62,449 nucleotides of DNA from Marinobacter xestospongiae. GTDB taxonomy: Bacteria; Pseudomonadota; Gammaproteobacteria; Pseudomonadales; Oleiphilaceae. Positions 1-8,644 of the stretch are shown one piece after another. The notes beneath the pieces were generated by a model. It made no database searches. It was given only the letters and a program-made list of their open reading frames with translations, and was not told the origin of the DNA. Each line of letters opens with the position of its first letter. The first letter of the stretch is position 1. The translations under genes and the position numbers were made by a program. The stretch lies in NCBI RefSeq assembly GCF_023156385.1, contig NZ_JAKZAK010000031.1, positions 1 through 62,449 of the forward strand, written 5' to 3'.

Positions 1-76
1 GGGCAGCCTCTGGAAAGTCGCTGACCCCAATTACAACAAACCCCCGCTGCCATGGCGAGGGTTTGTCAGCAGTCTG

Positions 77-98
77 AAACGCCCCAAAAGGGGCGTTT
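77..98. terminator. Hairpin after polA
   Basis: A perfect 9-bp stem (AAACGCCCC / GGGGCGTTT) with an AAAA loop lies just past the polA stop codon. Stem ends are A/T-rich, so it can serve either strand, but neither side has a long T run. A weaker imperfect hairpin lies at about 38-64. The gene to the left is outside the window. Confidence 0.6.
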
Positions 99-151
99 AT
101 TCAGATGTTTGCACTGTCTAGGGGCAATGATCTAACGGTGATGAAGTGGCT

Positions 152-2866
152 TCAGTGGGCCTCATCCCAGTTGTCGCCCACGCCGGCCTCCACCAGCAGT
201 GGAACCCGCAGTTCTGCGGCGGCGGACATCCGTGCCACCAGGCCCTCACGAACCCGCTCCACCGCGTCTTCCCGGACTTCCAGAATCAGCTCATCGTGAA
301 CCTGCATGATCATCCGGGCATCGTCGGGGTGTTCGCTCAGCAGCCACTCTTCCACGGTGATCATGGCGCGTTTGATGATGTCGGCGGCGGTGCCCTGCAT
401 CGGCGCGTTGATCGCCGTGCGTTCCGCAGCCTGCTGCATCTGCTTGTTGCGGGCATTGATCTCCGGCAGGTAGAGGCGACGGCCAAACAGAGTCTCAACG
501 TAGCCGTCGTCGTGGGCCTGTTTGCGGATGTCATCCATGTATCGCAGCACACCGGGGTAGCGCTCGAAGTAGCGGTCGATGTACTGCTGGGCGACCTTGC
601 GCTCGACGTCCAGTTGTCGCGCCAGCCCGAAGGCGGACATGCCATAGATCAGGCCGAAGTTGATGGCCTTGGCGCTGCGACGCTGGTCGTCACTGACGTC
701 CTCCAGTGACACCCCGAATACCTCGGCAGCGGTGGCCCGGTGAATGTCCTCGCCGTTGGCGAAGGCGGTCAGCAGGCCTTCGTCGCCCGACAGGTGGGCC
801 ATGATCCGCAGCTCGATCTGGGAATAATCCGCCGCCATCAGCTGGTAGCCTTCCGGCGCAATGAAGGCCTGACGGATGCGTCGTCCCTGGGCGGTGCGAA
901 TCGGAATGTTCTGCAGGTTGGGCTCGCTGGAAGACAGCCGTCCGGTGGCGGCCACCGCCTGATGATAGGAGGTGTGGACGCGGCCGCTGCGGGCACTGAT
1001 CATGCCGGGCAGGCTGTCAGTGTAGGTGGACTTGAGCTTGCTCAGGCTGCGGTGTTCGAGAATCAGTCGGGGCAGGGCGTGCTCGTGGGCCAACTCCTGC
1101 AGCACCGGCTCGGCGGTGGACGGCGCGCCCTTGGGGGTTTTCTTGATCACCGGCAGGCCCATCTTGTCGTAGAAGATGGCCTGTAGCTGTTTCGGCGAAC
1201 CCAGGTTGAACTCTTCGCCGGCTTCCTCGTAGGCTGCGGCCTGCAGCTCTTCCATTCGTGCTGCCAGCTCCTTGCTCTGGGTGGCCAGGCGTTCGGCGTC
1301 CACCAGGGCGCCACGCTGTTCCATCCGCGACAGCACCGGGACCAGGGGCAGTTCGATGGTGTTGTAGACCTCGGCGAGGCGGCCGAGACCATCCAGCTGG
1401 GGTCTCAGGGTCTGGTGCAGGCGCAGGGTGATGTCGGCATCTTCGGCGGCGTAGGGCGCGGCCTGTTCCAGATCGATCTGGTTGAAGGTGAGCTGCTTGG
1501 CGCCCTTGCCGGCGATGGTCTCGAATTTGATGGTGTCCAGTCCCAGGTACTTCCGGGCCAGGGAGTCCATGTCATGCCGGGACGCGACGGAGTTGAGCAC
1601 GTAGGACTCCAGCATGGTGTCCTCGGCAATGCCTTCCAGGGTGATGCCGTGGTTGGCCAGCACGTTCTTGTCGTACTTCAGGTTCTGGCCGACCTTGTGA
1701 TGGGACGGGTCTTCCAGCAGGGGCTTGAGCTTTGCCAGGGTCTGATCACGGTCGAGCTGCTCCGGTGCGCCCAGGTAGTCGTGGGCCAGCGGCACGTAGG
1801 CGGCTTCGCCGGGCTCGATCGCAAACGACACACCAACAATCTCGGCCTGGCTGTAGTTGAGGCTGGTGGTCTCGGTGTCAAAGGCAAACAGCGGCGCCCT
1901 GGCGAGCCTTTGCAGCCATTCATCCAGCTCCGCCTCGGTGGTGATGGTCTGGTAGTTGGTCTCGATCTCGGGGGTGGCCGGAGCGGGCTCCTCACTGGCC
2001 GTGTCCTGGCCTTCGAGTTCGGCAACCCAGGTTTTGAATTCGTATTCACGGAACAGCGACAGCAGGGTGTCCCGCTGCTCGTCGTCGTGTTTGAGCGCTT
2101 CCAGGCCGAAGTCCAGCTCCACGTCGGTCTTGATGGTGGCCAGTTCCCGGCTCAGGGGCAGCTGCTCCAGCGCGTCCCGCAGGTTCTCGCCGATCTTGCC
2201 CTTGACCTCATCGGCACGGGCCATCAACTGGTCCAGGTCGCCGTAGCTCTGCAGCCATTTGACCGCGGTTTTCGGTCCGCACTTGGTCACCCCGGGGATG
2301 TTGTCCACCGAGTCGCCCACCAGGGCGAGGTAGTCGATGATCCGCTCTGGGCCGACGCCGAACTTGTCGACCACGCCGTCCCGGTCCATGCGGGTGTCGG
2401 TCATGGTGTTGATCAGCGTGACGTGATCGCTGACCAGCTGGGCCATGTCCTTGTCGCCGGTACTGATGACCACATCAATGCCTTTGCTGGTGGCCTCGTG
2501 GGCGAGGGTGCCGATGACATCGTCCGCTTCCACGTCTGGCACGATCAGCAGTGGCAGGCCCATGGCCCGGATGATCTGGTGAATGGGCTCAATCTGGCTT
2601 GCCAGGTCTTCCGGCATCGGTGGCCGGTTGGCCTTGTACTCGGCGTAGAGGTCGTGACGGAAGGTCTTGCCCTTGGCATCAAACACCACCACCACTCGTG
2701 AGCCGGGAAAGTCCTGATCCAGACGCCGGATCATGCTGATCACCCCCTTGATGGCGCCGGTGGGCTGCCCCTTGCTGGTGGTCAGGGGCGGGAGGGCGTG
2801 AAACGCCCGGAACAGGTAGGAGGAACCATCAATGAGAACCACCGGGGGTGTCTGCTGCTGACTCAT
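152..2866 (-). CDS. polA: DNA polymerase I
   Basis: DNA polymerase I fills gaps and removes RNA primers during replication and excision repair. The 904-residue length fits the family. The order is an N-terminal 5'-3' nuclease (about 1-290), a 3'-5' proofreading domain with an intact FDTETT motif near residue 330, and a family A polymerase domain with motif A (ADYSQIELR), motif B (RRSAKAINFGLIYG) and motif C (QVHDELILEV). All three catalytic sites look intact. The ATG start gives the usual N-terminus. It is divergent from the DUF2782 gene, the same pairing as in Pseudomonas. Confidence 0.98.
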   Translation of the reverse strand: MSQQQTPPVVLIDGSSYLFRAFHALPPLTTSKGQPTGAIKGVISMIRRLDQDFPGSRVVVVFDAKGKTFRHDLYAEYKANRPPMPEDLASQIEPIHQIIRAMGLPLLIVPDVEADDVIGTLAHEATSKGIDVVISTGDKDMAQLVSDHVTLINTMTDTRMDRDGVVDKFGVGPERIIDYLALVGDSVDNIPGVTKCGPKTAVKWLQSYGDLDQLMARADEVKGKIGENLRDALEQLPLSRELATIKTDVELDFGLEALKHDDEQRDTLLSLFREYEFKTWVAELEGQDTASEEPAPATPEIETNYQTITTEAELDEWLQRLARAPLFAFDTETTSLNYSQAEIVGVSFAIEPGEAAYVPLAHDYLGAPEQLDRDQTLAKLKPLLEDPSHHKVGQNLKYDKNVLANHGITLEGIAEDTMLESYVLNSVASRHDMDSLARKYLGLDTIKFETIAGKGAKQLTFNQIDLEQAAPYAAEDADITLRLHQTLRPQLDGLGRLAEVYNTIELPLVPVLSRMEQRGALVDAERLATQSKELAARMEELQAAAYEEAGEEFNLGSPKQLQAIFYDKMGLPVIKKTPKGAPSTAEPVLQELAHEHALPRLILEHRSLSKLKSTYTDSLPGMISARSGRVHTSYHQAVAATGRLSSSEPNLQNIPIRTAQGRRIRQAFIAPEGYQLMAADYSQIELRIMAHLSGDEGLLTAFANGEDIHRATAAEVFGVSLEDVSDDQRRSAKAINFGLIYGMSAFGLARQLDVERKVAQQYIDRYFERYPGVLRYMDDIRKQAHDDGYVETLFGRRLYLPEINARNKQMQQAAERTAINAPMQGTAADIIKRAMITVEEWLLSEHPDDARMIMQVHDELILEVREDAVERVREGLVARMSAAAELRVPLLVEAGVGDNWDEAH

Positions 2867-3057
2867 ATCAACTCGTTTCCGGAATCTGTTGAAGCGTGTT
2901 TGGGCTTGTGCAATTCTGGGGCCTGGAGGCGCTGATGCCGGCAGGACCAGCCTTGTGGGGCATTCTATCGGTTGCCGTCACTCTAGGCGAACCCGTTGTC
3001 GGCGGCAATTCGGGTGCGCCAAGACTGTTCCATAATCTGATAAGGAGTCGACTGACT

Positions 3058-3408
3058 GTGAGCCTGTTGCAACGGTCCCTGTGTCAATCTCTGGTGTTGG
3101 CCGGTCTGCTCCTGCCATTGGCGGTCCAGGCGCAGCAGGCCGCTGACCTTCCGACAGATGTCGAGCCGTCGGGCGAGCCGGTGGTGGTGCCCGAGTACCA
3201 GCCCGAGCCCGGTGAGCCCCAGGTGGTGATTCGTGGTGGCGAAGATCAGGTGGTCTACGAGTACCGCGTCAACGGCGAAGTGGTGGAAATCAAGGTGGTG
3301 CCCAGTACCGGTCCGGCCTATTACCTGGTGCCAGCCGACGGTGGTGGTTGGGCGCGAACCTCGGAATCGGACACCCTGATTCCCAGTTGGGTCATCTTTC
3401 GCTGGTAA
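3058..3408 (+). CDS. DUF2782 periplasmic protein
   Basis: Small exported protein of unknown function, 116 residues. The GTG start is chosen because TAAGGAG lies 10 bases upstream and the protein then begins with a clean signal peptide (hydrophobic LVLAGLLLPLAVQA, then QQAAD). The C-terminal part carries the DUF2782 signature (VVYEYRVNGEVVEIKVVP, then YYLVP). The frame extends upstream to a TTG or other start without a ribosome site, so that version is less likely. Placement next to polA and divergent from it is conserved in pseudomonads. Function is not known; the family is often encoded near polA and thrB. Confidence 0.85.
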   Translation: MSLLQRSLCQSLVLAGLLLPLAVQAQQAADLPTDVEPSGEPVVVPEYQPEPGEPQVVIRGGEDQVVYEYRVNGEVVEIKVVPSTGPAYYLVPADGGGWARTSESDTLIPSWVIFRW

Positions 3409-3902
3409 GCCGCGCAGCCTGATTGCCATAACCCGCCATTTTCCGGTCGTCCGCCCGCGGCGGCCACTTCCTTTCGGATTCCCGTTCCTGCTTACATTTG
3501 ACCTGCCCGCATCGACCCCGAGGTCGCAGAGCTTTCCTTGGCATGCCGCTTTGACATGGCGCCAATTTCGTCGCCATTAGTATGAACATTCTAATTTTTG
3601 TCTCTAGTCTCGATGATGAATTGAAGCCCCGGTAGGGAAACGCCGGACGTTCAAGTCACGCAGGCAGCTGTACTTTGCCCGCCTCTCAGATGCCCGTTCC
3701 GGGCGTGGGCGCCGAAGTGTTGTAGCCGGTGCTGCAGGTGCAGAGTTTGTCTCAAAGGGCAGGGTTTGTCTCAAGCGAGCAGTGCCTTTCACGGGCATGG
3801 TTTCGAACAGGCATCGCCAACCAACGGCCGCGCACAATTGCCGGCCAAGCAATCTCACTGGCAAGCAATCTCAAAGGCAAGCAATCTTAAAGGAGAGTCA
3901 CC
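3409..3902. other. Noncoding gap upstream of the phasin-like gene
   Basis: Nearly 500 bases without a convincing gene. Open frames on both strands have no ribosome sites and no recognisable product. It contains a TTGACA at 3551-3556 without a good -10 at normal spacing, two copies of GTTTGTCTCAA (3745-3755 and 3763-3773), and three 16-bp tandem repeats at the 3' end, next to the phasin-like start. It probably holds the promoter and a long leader for that gene. Confidence 0.5.
3844..3891 (+). repeat. Three 16-bp tandem repeats before the phasin start
   Basis: Three consecutive 16-base units share AAGCAATCT (3844-3859, 3860-3875, 3876-3891). The last two differ at one position only. The third unit runs straight into AAAGGAG, the ribosome site of the next gene, so the repeat sits in the mRNA leader. 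Confidence 0.85.
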
Positions 3903-4343
3903 ATGGGTAAACTCAAGTCGTATCAGGAACAGCTTCAGGACATCGTCGCCAAGGGTATCAACACCGCTGAGGAGCAACAGAAAAAACTCTCCTCCAAGCC
4001 GTTCGAATACGCCGAGAAGCTGGAGTCGGAAGTCCGTGAATACAGCGTCAAGTCCCTGCGGGAGCGCTATGACGGTTACAGCGAATCGCTGTTTTCCCAG
4101 CTGCGGGATCTGAACACCCGTTTCGGCAGCTTCGCCGGTGATCTGGTCGCGCGTCTGGAGAAAGAAGCCGCGGAAAGCGCCGATGCGGTTGCTGAGGCAG
4201 CAGATGACGTTGCTGAGGAAGTGGAAGAAGCCGCCGAGGCCGCCAAAGACGCGATCAACGGTGCTGAGGAGAAGAAGGCTCCGGCGAAGAAGCCGGCTGC
4301 CCGCAAGGCCACAACTGCCAAAAAAGCGTCTACCACCGCCTGA
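3903..4343 (+). CDS. Phasin-like protein with Ala/Lys-rich tail
   Basis: A 146-residue, highly helical, soluble protein. Residues 1-85 are amphipathic helix with spaced Lys/Glu. Residues 90-120 are an Ala/Glu/Val-rich coiled-coil-like stretch. Residues 122-146 are a basic Ala-Lys-Pro tail resembling the histone-H1-like tail of PhaF. This composition is typical of phasins, which coat polyhydroxyalkanoate granules, but no PHA synthase gene is in the window, so the role is inferred. AAAGGAG lies seven bases before the ATG. It stands alone, between a long gap and its own terminator. Confidence 0.6.
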   Translation: MGKLKSYQEQLQDIVAKGINTAEEQQKKLSSKPFEYAEKLESEVREYSVKSLRERYDGYSESLFSQLRDLNTRFGSFAGDLVARLEKEAAESADAVAEAADDVAEEVEEAAEAAKDAINGAEEKKAPAKKPAARKATTAKKASTTA

Positions 4344-4389
4344 GGCGGTCAGCCCTGAGCTGGCGGTTGTCGGTGGGGCAAGGTAAGAC

Positions 4390-4417
4390 AAAGGCCATCC
4401 CCGGGGGTGGCCTTTTT
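4390..4417 (+). terminator. Rho-independent terminator of the phasin-like gene
   Basis: Strong stem AAAGGCCA..CCCC / GGGG..TGGCCTTT followed by a run of five T. The A-rich left side also allows it to end the convergent DUF4124 transcript, which stops at 4437. Confidence 0.85.
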
Positions 4418-4436
4418 GGTGGCGGGACGGTGGTGC

Positions 4437-5099
4437 TCAGGGCGCTCCGTTGCCGTCAGCGATAGGGGCGAGATCCGGTGTGATGGTGGCCTGCTCACCG
4501 GTGATGATTTCCAGGCGTTCGATGTCTTCTAGGTAGTGTTCGCGCATCCGTTCGATCTCGGCGTTCTGAACCGCAATCTCCCGTTCGATGCCCCGGATCT
4601 GATTCTGTAGCCGGGTGATCTTCTGCAGGGTGGATTCCGGAATGTCCCGTCCGGCCCGCTCCAGGTTGGCGGCCCGGCCCTGCTCTTCGTCGAGCTGGCT
4701 CACCAGCACGGAGATGTTGCCGCGTTTGAGCTGGGTCAGCCCGCGCATTTCCTGGATCTTGCGCTCCATTGCCCGGATCGCTTCGTCAGGATGGCTGAAC
4801 CGCTTCAGCAGCGCCAGGTCCGCCTGCCGTTGCAGTTCTGCCTGCCGCTGTCGCTCTTCTTCGGCGGCTCGGGCGGCGAGTTCTTCGGCGGTGGGTTCCG
4901 GGTCGATGACTTCAACCACCCGGCCCTGGCTGTTGAGGATTTCGTAGCCGCGGCGGGATGCCTGCTGGGGCACGGTGTTGCTGATCACCGTGCGGCCATT
5001 CTCATCCTTGTAGCGGTACATGCGGGCATCGGCGGCGGTCGCCGCGAACAGCAGCGAGGCTGCCAGGACAGTGCTGAAGAGTCGTTGGATACGATTCAT
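4437..5099 (-). CDS. DUF4124 exported coiled-coil protein
   Basis: Predicted periplasmic protein, 220 residues from the chosen ATG. That start gives a standard signal peptide (MNRIQRLFSTVLAASLLFAA, cleavage after ADA). The longer frame from 5150 would put 17 polar residues before it and has no ribosome site. An AAGGAA lies about 15 bases upstream. After the signal comes the DUF4124 motif (MYRYKDENGRTVISNTVP), then long charged helices (residues about 75-195) predicted as coiled coil. DUF4124 proteins are common envelope proteins of gammaproteobacteria without a defined activity. Confidence 0.8.
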   Translation of the reverse strand: MNRIQRLFSTVLAASLLFAATAADARMYRYKDENGRTVISNTVPQQASRRGYEILNSQGRVVEVIDPEPTAEELAARAAEEERQRQAELQRQADLALLKRFSHPDEAIRAMERKIQEMRGLTQLKRGNISVLVSQLDEEQGRAANLERAGRDIPESTLQKITRLQNQIRGIEREIAVQNAEIERMREHYLEDIERLEIITGEQATITPDLAPIADGNGAP

Positions 5100-5190
5100 G
5101 GCGTGTCGACGCGGCTTCCTTTTCAGGCTGGGCTGGTGTGTGTTCAGCATATCAGACTGTCAGCGGGCTGCCAGGATTACACGGCTGTAC

Positions 5191-5829
5191 TCAGATGCCG
5201 TAGCTCTGCCGGTAGTCGGCAACCTTGCGGGCATGCTCCTCAAAGCCTGGTTGAGACTGGGCGTAGCTGAGCACCTGCTCCAGCTGGATGATGCTGACCA
5301 CCGGGATGTTGAACTGCTGCTCCACCTCCTGAATGGCGGAGAGCTCACCGGTGCCGCGTTCCTGGCGATCAAGCGCGATCAACACTCCGGCAGGTTCGGC
5401 GCCGGCCGCCTTGATTAGCTCAATGGATTCGCGAATGGCGGTGCCGGCGGTGATGACATCATCGACGATCAGTACCTTGCCCTTGAGCGGAGCGCCAACG
5501 ATGTTGCCGCCTTCGCCGTGATCCTTCTTCTCTTTGCGATTGAAGGCAAACGGCCGGCTGTCGCCGTCGCTGGCCAGAGCCATGGCGGTGGCGGCCGCCA
5601 ACGGTATGCCCTTATAGGCGGGGCCGAAAATGATGTCATAATTCAGCTCACTACGCTGCAGCGCGGCGGCGTAGGCACGACTGAGCTGAAGCAGGTCGTC
5701 TCCGGTATTGAACAGACCCGCATTGAAAAAGTAGGGGCTGATCCGGCCTGACTTGAGGGTAAATTCACCAAAACGCAGTACGTTTCGGTTGATAGCAAAC
5801 TCTATGAAATCGCGCTGGTAGTCGTGCAT
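5191..5829 (-). CDS. pyrE: Orotate phosphoribosyltransferase
   Basis: Converts orotate and PRPP to orotidine 5'-phosphate in pyrimidine synthesis; cytosolic dimer. The PRPP-binding motif VLIVDDVITAGTA and the loop KEKKDHGEGG are present. Start at the internal ATG (MHDYQRDFIEF) gives 212 residues, matching the 213 of the E. coli protein; the ATG at 5856 would add nine unconserved residues. The gene is divergent from crc across a 70-base gap, as in Pseudomonas. Confidence 0.97.
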   Translation of the reverse strand: MHDYQRDFIEFAINRNVLRFGEFTLKSGRISPYFFNAGLFNTGDDLLQLSRAYAAALQRSELNYDIIFGPAYKGIPLAAATAMALASDGDSRPFAFNRKEKKDHGEGGNIVGAPLKGKVLIVDDVITAGTAIRESIELIKAAGAEPAGVLIALDRQERGTGELSAIQEVEQQFNIPVVSIIQLEQVLSYAQSQPGFEEHARKVADYRQSYGI

Positions 5830-5899
5830 GGCAAGGCTTCTGGCTTTTAAAAGCATTTAAAACCGGTATCATACACACAAACCGAATCAGGGAACACGT

Positions 5900-6706
5900 A
5901 TGCGGGTAGTATCAATCAGCGTCAATGGCCTCGAACAGGCCGTTGAAAAAGGCTTCTTCGACTGGTTGTTGAAGCAGGGCGCCGATGTGGTCTGTGTGCA
6001 GGACCACCGTATGCGCGCCTACGAGATTGAAGACCGTAACCTGATTCCCGAAGGCTACGAGGCCTACTTCATCGATGGTGAGCGGAACGAGGACGGCGGT
6101 GTTGGCATCTACACCCGCCATTTCCCCAAGGCCATCATGTACGGTTTCGCCAACGAACAGGCGGACCGGGAAGGTCGCTTTATCCAGGCTGACTTCGATA
6201 AGGTCAGTGTGGCCTGTGTGCTGGCGCCATCCGCCCTGGGTAAGGAAGACGAACCCATCGGTGAGGATGACCTGACAGCGCTGGACCACAAAGACGCCTT
6301 TATGGACGCCTTCGGTCTGCACATGCAGAAAACCCTTCGCAAGCGCCGGCAATTCATCTTCTGCGCCAATCTGCAGACCGCCCACCACGTCACCGATGCC
6401 AGCTCCCGTTATCACCAGCTGGATGTGTCCGGCTTTCTGCCTCACGAGCGTGCCTGGCTGGACCGGCTGTTCGATGAGATGGGCTGCATAGATGCTTTCC
6501 GCGAGATCAACAAGCAGAGCAACCAGTTTACCTGCTGGCCCGAATGGGCCGAAGGCTGGCGCCGCAATGCAGGCATCCGTATCGACTATCAGCTGCTGAC
6601 GCCGGGGATTCGCAAGACCATCCTTGATGGCTGGATCGACAACGACACCCGCTTCTCCGATCACGCGCCCGTCATCATGGACTACGACATCGAGATCGGA
6701 TTCTGA
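5900..6706 (+). CDS. crc: Catabolite repression control protein Crc
   Basis: ExoIII-fold protein of 268 residues that in pseudomonads acts with Hfq to block translation of A-rich target mRNAs; it is not a nuclease. The fold signatures align with exonuclease III, but catalytic positions are changed: the QE motif is QD (34-35) and the GDMN motif is CANL (155-158). SDHAP (253-257) is kept. The N-terminus (MRVVSISVNGLEQAVEKG) and the DYQLLTPG segment match Crc rather than XthA. Position next to pyrE supports this. The window also holds cbrAB and a CrcZ-like RNA, the system that relieves Crc/Hfq repression. Confidence 0.93.
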   Translation: MRVVSISVNGLEQAVEKGFFDWLLKQGADVVCVQDHRMRAYEIEDRNLIPEGYEAYFIDGERNEDGGVGIYTRHFPKAIMYGFANEQADREGRFIQADFDKVSVACVLAPSALGKEDEPIGEDDLTALDHKDAFMDAFGLHMQKTLRKRRQFIFCANLQTAHHVTDASSRYHQLDVSGFLPHERAWLDRLFDEMGCIDAFREINKQSNQFTCWPEWAEGWRRNAGIRIDYQLLTPGIRKTILDGWIDNDTRFSDHAPVIMDYDIEIGF

Positions 6707-6755
6707 TCCCGATGTGATCGTCCTTGCCCGTGGCCAGCCGAGGCTGCTCGCGGGT

Positions 6756-6790
6756 GCCGCCGCTTCCATGCGGCGGCGTGTTTCCGTTTC
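6756..6790 (+). terminator. Likely crc terminator
   Basis: An 8-bp all-GC stem (GCCGCCGC / GCGGCGGC) with loop TTCCAT, followed by a T-rich tail (GTGTTTCCGTTTCTG). It lies between convergent crc and rph. Confidence 0.55.
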
Positions 6791-6794
6791 TGTC

Positions 6795-7511
6795 TCAGTC
6801 TTCCAGTGCCGCTTTCTGCAGCGCGAACACCTTCTCGATGCCCTGTCGGGCCATTACCAGCATGCTGTCCAGTTCGTCCTGGGCAAACGGTGCACCTTCG
6901 GCCGTGCCCTGAATCTCGATGAAGCCGCCCTGGTCGGTCATGATGACGTTCATGTCGGTTTCGGCGGAGGAGTCTTCCGGGTAGTCGAGGTCGGTCACCG
7001 GGGTGCCCTGGTAGATGCCGACGGAGAGAGCGGCCACCATCTGCTTCAGCGGCGAGGTTTTCAGTCGGCCTTCCTTCACCAGGTGGTTCAGGGCGTCGAC
7101 CAGGGCAACGCAGCCGCCGGTGATGGCAGCGGTGCGGGTGCCGCCGTCCGCCTGGATGACGTCACAATCGATGGTGATGGTGTGCTCGCCCAGGGCCTTG
7201 AGGTCCACCGCTGCCCGCAGTGAGCGGCCAATCAGGCGCTGGATCTCAACCGTGCGGCCTCCCTGCTTGCCGCGGGCGGCTTCCCGGCCCATGCGGCTGC
7301 CGGTGGAGCGGGGCAGCATGCCGTATTCGGCGGTAATCCAGCCCTGACCCTCGCCCCGCAGGAACGGTGGTACCTTGTTCTCCACCGAGGCGGTGCAGAT
7401 CACTTTGGTGTCGCCAAATTCCACCAGCACTGAGCCCTCGGCGTGACGGGTGTAGTGACGGGTGATTCGGATATCTCTCGGTTGTTCCGGCGTTCTTCCG
7501 CTGGGTCGCAT
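6795..7511 (-). CDS. rph: Ribonuclease PH
   Basis: Phosphorolytic 3'-5' exoribonuclease that trims tRNA precursors; 238 residues. The start MRPSGRTPEQPRDI is the canonical RNase PH N-terminus, with AGGA just upstream; the open frame continues 64 residues further but that part is unconserved. Core motifs are present (RGEGQGWITAEYGMLPRST, QADGGTRTAAITG, DLDYPEDSSAETDMN). Divergent from yicC, the standard order in this block. Confidence 0.97.
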   Translation of the reverse strand: MRPSGRTPEQPRDIRITRHYTRHAEGSVLVEFGDTKVICTASVENKVPPFLRGEGQGWITAEYGMLPRSTGSRMGREAARGKQGGRTVEIQRLIGRSLRAAVDLKALGEHTITIDCDVIQADGGTRTAAITGGCVALVDALNHLVKEGRLKTSPLKQMVAALSVGIYQGTPVTDLDYPEDSSAETDMNVIMTDQGGFIEIQGTAEGAPFAQDELDSMLVMARQGIEKVFALQKAALED

Positions 7512-7701
7512 AGTGATCCTGGGTCCTGCTTGAGGCCGGCTGACGAGCCGGCCGGAATGAATGAAGTGACCCACCAGTATAACATGGCGACAGGGGGCGG
7601 CGGCCAGGCTCGCCGGGAACCGTCGGCCCCTGCTACACTCGGCTTCGGAGAGTGCAGCCCCTCCCTTTGCCGGGGTTGCCCAAGCCAGACTCGGAGCCGC
7701 C

Positions 7702-8568
7702 ATGATCAGAAGTATGACCGCCTTTTCCCGCCAGGACGCCCAGGGTGACTGGGGCTCACTGACCTGTGAGATCCGCGCCGTTAACCATCGCTATCTGGAG
7801 CCCGGATTCCGGCTGCCGGATACCCTGCGGGAGCTGGAAAACCGGTTCCGTGAGCAGCTGCGTACCCGCCTGAAACGGGGCAAGGTGGAAGTGGGCATGC
7901 GCCTGCATCTGGCTGACAGCACCAGCCAGGAGCTGGTAATCAACCATGATCTTGCCGCCAGCGTTAACGAGGCTGCCAATCAGATCAATCGCATCCTGGA
8001 CAATCCCGCCCACATCAATGCCCTGGATATTCTGCGCTGGCCCGGTGTGATGCAGGCCGCTGAACAGGATCTGGAGCCGGTCAAGGCCGAAGCGCTGGCG
8101 CTGTTTGAGCGGGCGGTGGCGGAGCTGATCGAGGCCCGTGAGCGGGAAGGTGAGCGGTTGCGGCCGCTGTTTGAGGACCGCCTGCAGCAGATGGCTGTCC
8201 GGGTCAGCGAGGTTCGTGAGCTGATGCCGGAACTGCTGGCCCAGCAGGAACAGAGCCTGAGGGAGCGATTCCAGAAGGCGAGCGTGGAGCTGGAGCCCGA
8301 TCGGGTCAGTCAGGAAATGGTGATGCTGGCGCAGAAATCGGACGTGGCGGAAGAGCTTGATCGTCTTGAGGCGCACATCGACGAAGTCACCGACACCCTG
8401 GCCGGCGATGGCGCCGTTGGCCGGCGCCTGGACTTCCTGATGCAGGAGCTCAATCGTGAGGCCAATACCCTCAGCAGCAAATCGTTCGATGCCCGGGTGA
8501 CCCGCGCGGCGGTGGATCTGAAGGTGCTGATCGAGCAGATGCGCGAGCAGGTGCAGAACCTGGAGTAG
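7702..8568 (+). CDS. yicC: YicC family endoribonuclease
   Basis: A 288-residue protein starting with the family signature MIRSMTAFSR and ending with the conserved C-terminal stretch (RLDFLMQELNREANTLSSKS, then VDLKVLIEQMREQVQNLE). YicC proteins are metal-dependent endoribonucleases shown to act on the small RNA RyhB in E. coli. CGGAG precedes the ATG. It is divergent from rph and followed 76 bases later by gmk. Confidence 0.95.
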   Translation: MIRSMTAFSRQDAQGDWGSLTCEIRAVNHRYLEPGFRLPDTLRELENRFREQLRTRLKRGKVEVGMRLHLADSTSQELVINHDLAASVNEAANQINRILDNPAHINALDILRWPGVMQAAEQDLEPVKAEALALFERAVAELIEAREREGERLRPLFEDRLQQMAVRVSEVRELMPELLAQQEQSLRERFQKASVELEPDRVSQEMVMLAQKSDVAEELDRLEAHIDEVTDTLAGDGAVGRRLDFLMQELNREANTLSSKSFDARVTRAAVDLKVLIEQMREQVQNLE

Positions 8569-8580
8569 AGCGGCGGATGC

Positions 8581-8605
8581 GGCTCCGCGACGGAGCCCCT
8601 ATAAT
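8581..8605 (+). promoter_or_regulatory. Hairpin plus TATAAT in front of gmk
   Basis: A perfect GGCTCCG / CGGAGCC stem with a 3-base loop (8581-8597) is followed two bases later by TATAAT (8600-8605). The -35 position falls on the hairpin and shows no TTGACA-like sequence. It could be a yicC terminator overlapping a gmk promoter, or either alone. Confidence 0.45.
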
Positions 8606-8644
8606 GGCCGACTTTTCTCACACAACCGCGGAGTCCACCAGCCG

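Noticed and set aside
5900..6706. Exonuclease III (xthA) annotation
   Set aside because: Catalytic residues are replaced and the N-terminus and neighbours match Crc.
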